Source: Multifurca ochricompacta (lineage: Eukaryota > Basidiomycota > Agaricomycetes > Russulales > Russulaceae). Taken from it: a stretch of DNA of 23,321 bases. The notes below the pieces were generated by a model that ran no database searches, was not told the origin of the DNA, and was given only the letters and a program-made list of their open reading frames with translations. Positions 19,839-23,321 of the stretch are shown piece by piece (the stretch's first letter is position 1; each line of letters opens with the position of its first letter). The stretch is from positions 1 through 23,321 of the forward strand of contig WTXG01000440.1 in the NCBI GenBank assembly GCA_022496185.1. Direction: 5' to 3'. Position numbers and translations under genes: made by a program.

Positions 19839-20721
19839 AGAAGTCGCGCGGCTACTAGCTACGAACACCAGTAACTACTTTTGTTGATGAATGATCGTAT
19901 TGAGGGAGAACTCCGTAGGTAAAATCCTGCAGGGAAAGAATGGACGTGGTAATGATAGTAGAAGTAAATGCCAAAGCATGTAGGAGAAGGCAAACACAAA
20001 GCACAGGGAGCTCCAGAGGTTGCCTCGACAAGTATGGCAGGAAGGCAGCTCGTGAGTCTTGAAGGAAGCCCAGGAGGTAAGGACGAACTCAGACCAGCGT
20101 GAGACGCCCCAGGCACTGGCAGGTGCAAGGATCAGTCTAGATAAGGTGGGCCATGGTGGCCAACGTGGTGTCGTCACAGGGACAAAGCTCCGGAGGGTGA
20201 GTCAGTCAGAAACAAATGGAATAATCGGCAGTGAAGGCATTCCCTGTAGCAGGGGCATCGCTATCGAGGTTGTATGCCGGGTGAAGGGAGTGACCCGGGG
20301 TCATCTCAACAGCTCTGGTAGCATCCTATCTTATATTTCCTTTTAATTGGATTACAGGTACTTTTGAGTATCTGAAATGATCTGCAGACCCGGGCCCACG
20401 GGTACTCATGAACTCGTGCACAGATCCAAGTATGATATACTTGTGACTTCAGATCTGAGTTACTCACGAATGCACTCTTGCTTTTCCCTAAGTCTAAGTG
20501 TACCTTGTTCTTGTGTCAGGTGCGTCACTGGAACCCCAAGCCCAAGCCTTCCCGGGTTTTTTCCTCCTGTTTCCATTTCCTCTTACTTGTTATCTAGCAC
20601 ATAAGTGAAGTGCACAAAAATGAAAGTGATCTAATCTTATCTCAACAAGCTAGCTCTGTGGTAACCGCGGCCGCCCAAGTCGCTACCGCCGCTTATCCCC
20701 GTCGTCCTTCCACCCATTACC
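19839..20721. other. Intergenic and promoter region upstream of the T-protein gene
   Basis: No gene supported. A 95-codon ORF (20059-20346) has no motif and is low-complexity. Short perfect inverted repeats cluster at 20388-20403 (ACCCG/CGGGT arms) and 20427-20443 (CAAGTAT/ATACTTG arms). A NotI-like GCGGCCGC lies at about 20667-20674. Confidence 0.4.
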
Positions 20722-22526
20722 ATGATATTACAACGTCACATCCTCCCCACCCTCAAAAGTAGCGCACCCCTTCATTATTTACCATCTCAGTCACGAGTGT
20801 TAACAAGAGTACGCCTACTGGCAACCAAGTCGGAAGCGCAAGAAGGGACCACAGTGAGAGAGGAAAATCAACCTTTCTCCGCAGGCGATGGCTGACACAT
20901 GGCTGCTGTAGCCCTTGAGGAAAACTCCGCTTTATGATTTTCACGTCCATCATGGCGCAAAAATGGTCCCCTTTGCAGGCTATCATATGCCACTGGCGTA
21001 TGGCGACGTTGGTCAAGGCGCGTGAAAAACTTTACACCTTTGAAGTCTTGCAGTTTCCGACCTCCCCACAGTCGCGAGTCATCAACATGTACGACAGAGT
21101 GCGGGACTCTTCGATGTCGGACACATGGTACAATCCAAGTAGGCCTTTCCTCCCCATCCTTTCTGGGGCATTAATAATAAAGCCACGACGCAGCTTCCGC
21201 GGCGCCACGGCGACCCAATTCCTAGAATGGTTGACACCTTCATCACTCTCTACCCTGGCTCCATATGCGTCGACACTATCGGTCCTTCTTAACGAACGAG
21301 GTGGGATTATCGACGACACGGTGATTACAAAACATGCGTCGGATGCGTTTTACGTAGTCACTAACGCCGGGAGGCGCACGGAGGACTTGGCGTGGTTTGA
21401 GGCCCGGTTGATGGAGTGGAACGCTAGCGAGCGCGCGAAAGATGGGCCTGTAGAACATGAAGTATTGGATGGGTGGGGGTTGCTCGCTCTGCAAGGTGTG
21501 TCATGTGTCCCCCACTCACTAAAAAAAAAAAGACCGATGACCGATGACTTTGATGAAGGTCCTGCCGCGGCGGACCACCTACAGGCGTTGACGTCGTACG
21601 ATTTGAGGGCCTTGACGTTTGGCAGGAGTGCGTTTGTTCCGCTCGAGGGGGTCAATGTTCACGTTGCGCGTGGTGGTTACACTGGTGAAGATGGTTTCGA
21701 GGTCAGTACTCATACCACTCGCTTTTTTTTTATTTTATTTTTTCTTTCTTGGATCTCACGGATGAGACCTCCGGTTAGTTTGCTAATGGATTCGACTAGA
21801 TCTCCATTCCTCCTGCATATGCTACCTTCCTCGCCTCTGCTCTCCTCCGCTCTCCCGTCCAACTTGCTGGCCTGGGCGCACGCGACTCCTTGCGACTGGA
21901 GGCAGGAATGTGTTTGTACGGTAATGACTTGGACGAGAGCACGACCCCTGTTGAGGCCGGTCTTTCCTGGGTCATTGGGAAGGACCGACGGGTGGTAGGA
22001 GGGTTCATTGGCTCGGAGAATGTCCTGGACCAGCTCAAGAATGGACCGCCACGGCGACGTGTAGGATTGATCGTCGAGGATGCCCCTGCCCGTCGTATGT
22101 TTCCATTTTCTTTTCTTTTCCATTTTTTTTCCTCCCTCAACATTTTCGTGATCAATTCTTATTCTCCTTTTGTAGAGGGTGCAAAAATATTATCACCTGA
22201 AACATCTGACGAGATAGGTGTGTTTTTTGTCTTCGGTTATAGTATACAATGGTACCCTTAAACCAGGCGTATATAGGCGTCGTAACCAGTGGCATCCGCT
22301 TGCCCCCTCTGTCGGTAAAAACATTGCGATGGGCTATGTCAAGTCTGGTTTCCACAAGAAAGGGACGCGGCTCGCGGTAGAAGTGCGTAAAAAGGCCCGT
22401 GCGACTATCGTCACGTCAATGCCGTTTATTCCAACGCCATTACTGGAGGGGTTGAGGTACTCAACATGCTCACATGGCGTCGATACCTATATCGAAAAGG
22501 AATCTCATTTAGATCTTTGGAGGTAA
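20722..22526 (+). CDS. GCV1: Glycine cleavage system T protein (aminomethyltransferase), mitochondrial
   Basis: Transfers the aminomethyl carbon from the H protein to tetrahydrofolate, releasing ammonia, in the mitochondrial glycine decarboxylase complex. Exons: 20722-20853, 20912-21017, 21072-21138, 21194-21495, 21559-21701, 21800-22094, 22176-22217 and about 22277-22526. The first 44 codons form a basic, hydroxylated leader with few acids at its start, as in a mitochondrial presequence. Family motifs then follow: [111 protein letters not shown] and [11 protein letters not shown]. Seven introns are 54-98 bases; the second is only in frame as a GC-AG intron. In exon 8 the conserved VTSGIP segment and the following PSVGKN segment are one base out of frame near 22296-22309, and near 22440 an extra T turns the expected short C-terminus (PTPYWRG, stop at 22453-22455) into a longer tail ending at TAA 22524-22526. 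An acceptor at 22266 restores one frame but loses VTSG. Product identity is very secure. Confidence 0.93.
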
Positions 22527-23321
22527 CAGCGATTCCTATGTACTTAACACTGAACGTATGCGCTGTTGTCGCGTACACGCTTTCTCCGCTCTGCTAAGAG
22601 GCGAAGAGCTCAGTCACGACAAATCTATATTTCTCTCACCCCTCGCTGTGAGTTTTTCGTAGTCCAAACGGGCTATATATGTGTGTCCCAGACCCATTTG
22701 ACTATCTAGTCAGAGCAAGCGCGACACTCTTCATCATGAATGAGAGCAAGATGTAGTGGCTGTAACGTCCTTCTGTGGATACGCGAATAGCCTCCAAGAG
22801 ACGGACCCTTATCACTTTCAGATTCTGCCTCTTCCAATGGTCAAGTTGGCGTCCTGAAGCTCGGTTCTTCAAGTCCTGACATAAATCTCGTGTAAAGTTA
22901 TATCACAAAAATGAGCTATCCACACACGCAGAAAATCCCTTACACCTACATCGTTATGTCAACATGTGCGAAAGAAATTTGAGTTCCTGCCACCGCCCGT
23001 ATCGTCTTGCGCTCAACAACGCTTCTAGCCTGCTGGGTGGCGGTCTTGTGTGTGTTTTGTGAAGTACGCGCTGGTTCAATTGGGGGAGTCCTATCGGACC
23101 CACTGCTTAAAACAAATAAGTGAAATATCACTCTGAGGTTCTTCCCTCCCCCCAACATATCCGAGATCCAACGATTGATCAGATGCTTTGTCAGGGGCCA
23201 ACTAGTTGTGCGGGTTTGTCGCACGAGGTTGGGTGGTTGTAATCGTAGTATAACCACTCTCAGTGAAACGTGACGACAGAAAATAGAGGTGCGAAGTGTT
23301 CGACTAAGGGCAAGCGTTGAA
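22527..23321. other. 3' flank of the T-protein gene; no confident gene
   Basis: A 103-codon minus-strand ORF (23257-22946) has a plausible hydrophilic second half after an acceptor-like TTTTAAG (reading down from about 23109), but no motif, consistent start or upstream exon, so it is not called. The remainder shows no coding structure or repeat shared with the window. Confidence 0.4.

Noticed and set aside
20059..20346. 95-codon plus-strand ORF
   Set aside because: No motif, no start context or exon structure, and no upstream or downstream support.
22946..23257. 103-codon minus-strand ORF at the right end
   Set aside because: Part of it looks plausible, but no start, exon partner or motif could be found, so it is mentioned only within the flank description.

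Overview
This is nuclear DNA of a filamentous fungus, most likely a mushroom-forming basidiomycete (Agaricomycetes). Genes are split by many short introns (about 48-98 bases, GT-AG, often with a CTRAC-type branch site). Several protein families here are ones I know mainly from Agaricomycetes: the DUF6606 protein family, an expanded kinase-like family, FAD monooxygenases of the cyclohexanone-monooxygenase type, and 'Goodbye'-NACHT-ankyrin STAND proteins. All family calls come from motif recognition by eye; no search was run.

Layout. 1-847 (minus): N-terminal part of a DUF6606 protein, running off the left edge, with three apparent frameshifts. 850-3920: no confident gene, only exon-like pieces, including membrane-type reading frames at about 3058-1745. 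3920-5237 (minus): an intact five-exon kinase-like gene (364 aa). 5325-5560: a copy of a dispersed LTR-like repeat, lying between that gene and a divergent intact six-exon gene of unknown function (5852-6855, 240 aa). 6856-9614: gene-poor, with an exon-like ORF, a strongly G-rich tract and a probable solo LTR (8756-9092). 9615-12319 (minus): an FAD monooxygenase gene split by an LTR element at 9663-10343 and carrying further indels. 12680-12960: dispersed repeats. 13194-17921 (plus): a large NLR/STAND gene (Goodbye domain, NACHT NTPase, about 20 nearly identical 33-residue ankyrin repeats) with at least ten frame disruptions. 18390-18976: second copy of the LTR that interrupts the monooxygenase. 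19493-19838: second full copy of the other LTR-like family. 20722-22526 (plus): the mitochondrial glycine cleavage T protein, eight exons, with a predicted GC-AG intron and two apparent single-base shifts near the 3' end. 22527-23321: no confident gene.

The genes do not form an obvious pathway cluster. The window reads as a repeat-rich region with one housekeeping gene (T protein), lineage-expanded fungal genes (kinase-like, DUF6606, NLR) and transposon damage. The two strongest observations are the LTR insertion splitting the monooxygenase and the near-identical ankyrin array whose differences concentrate in a few codons. Many frameshifts are single-base, homopolymer-type changes, so assembly error must be separated from real gene decay before any gene is called dead.
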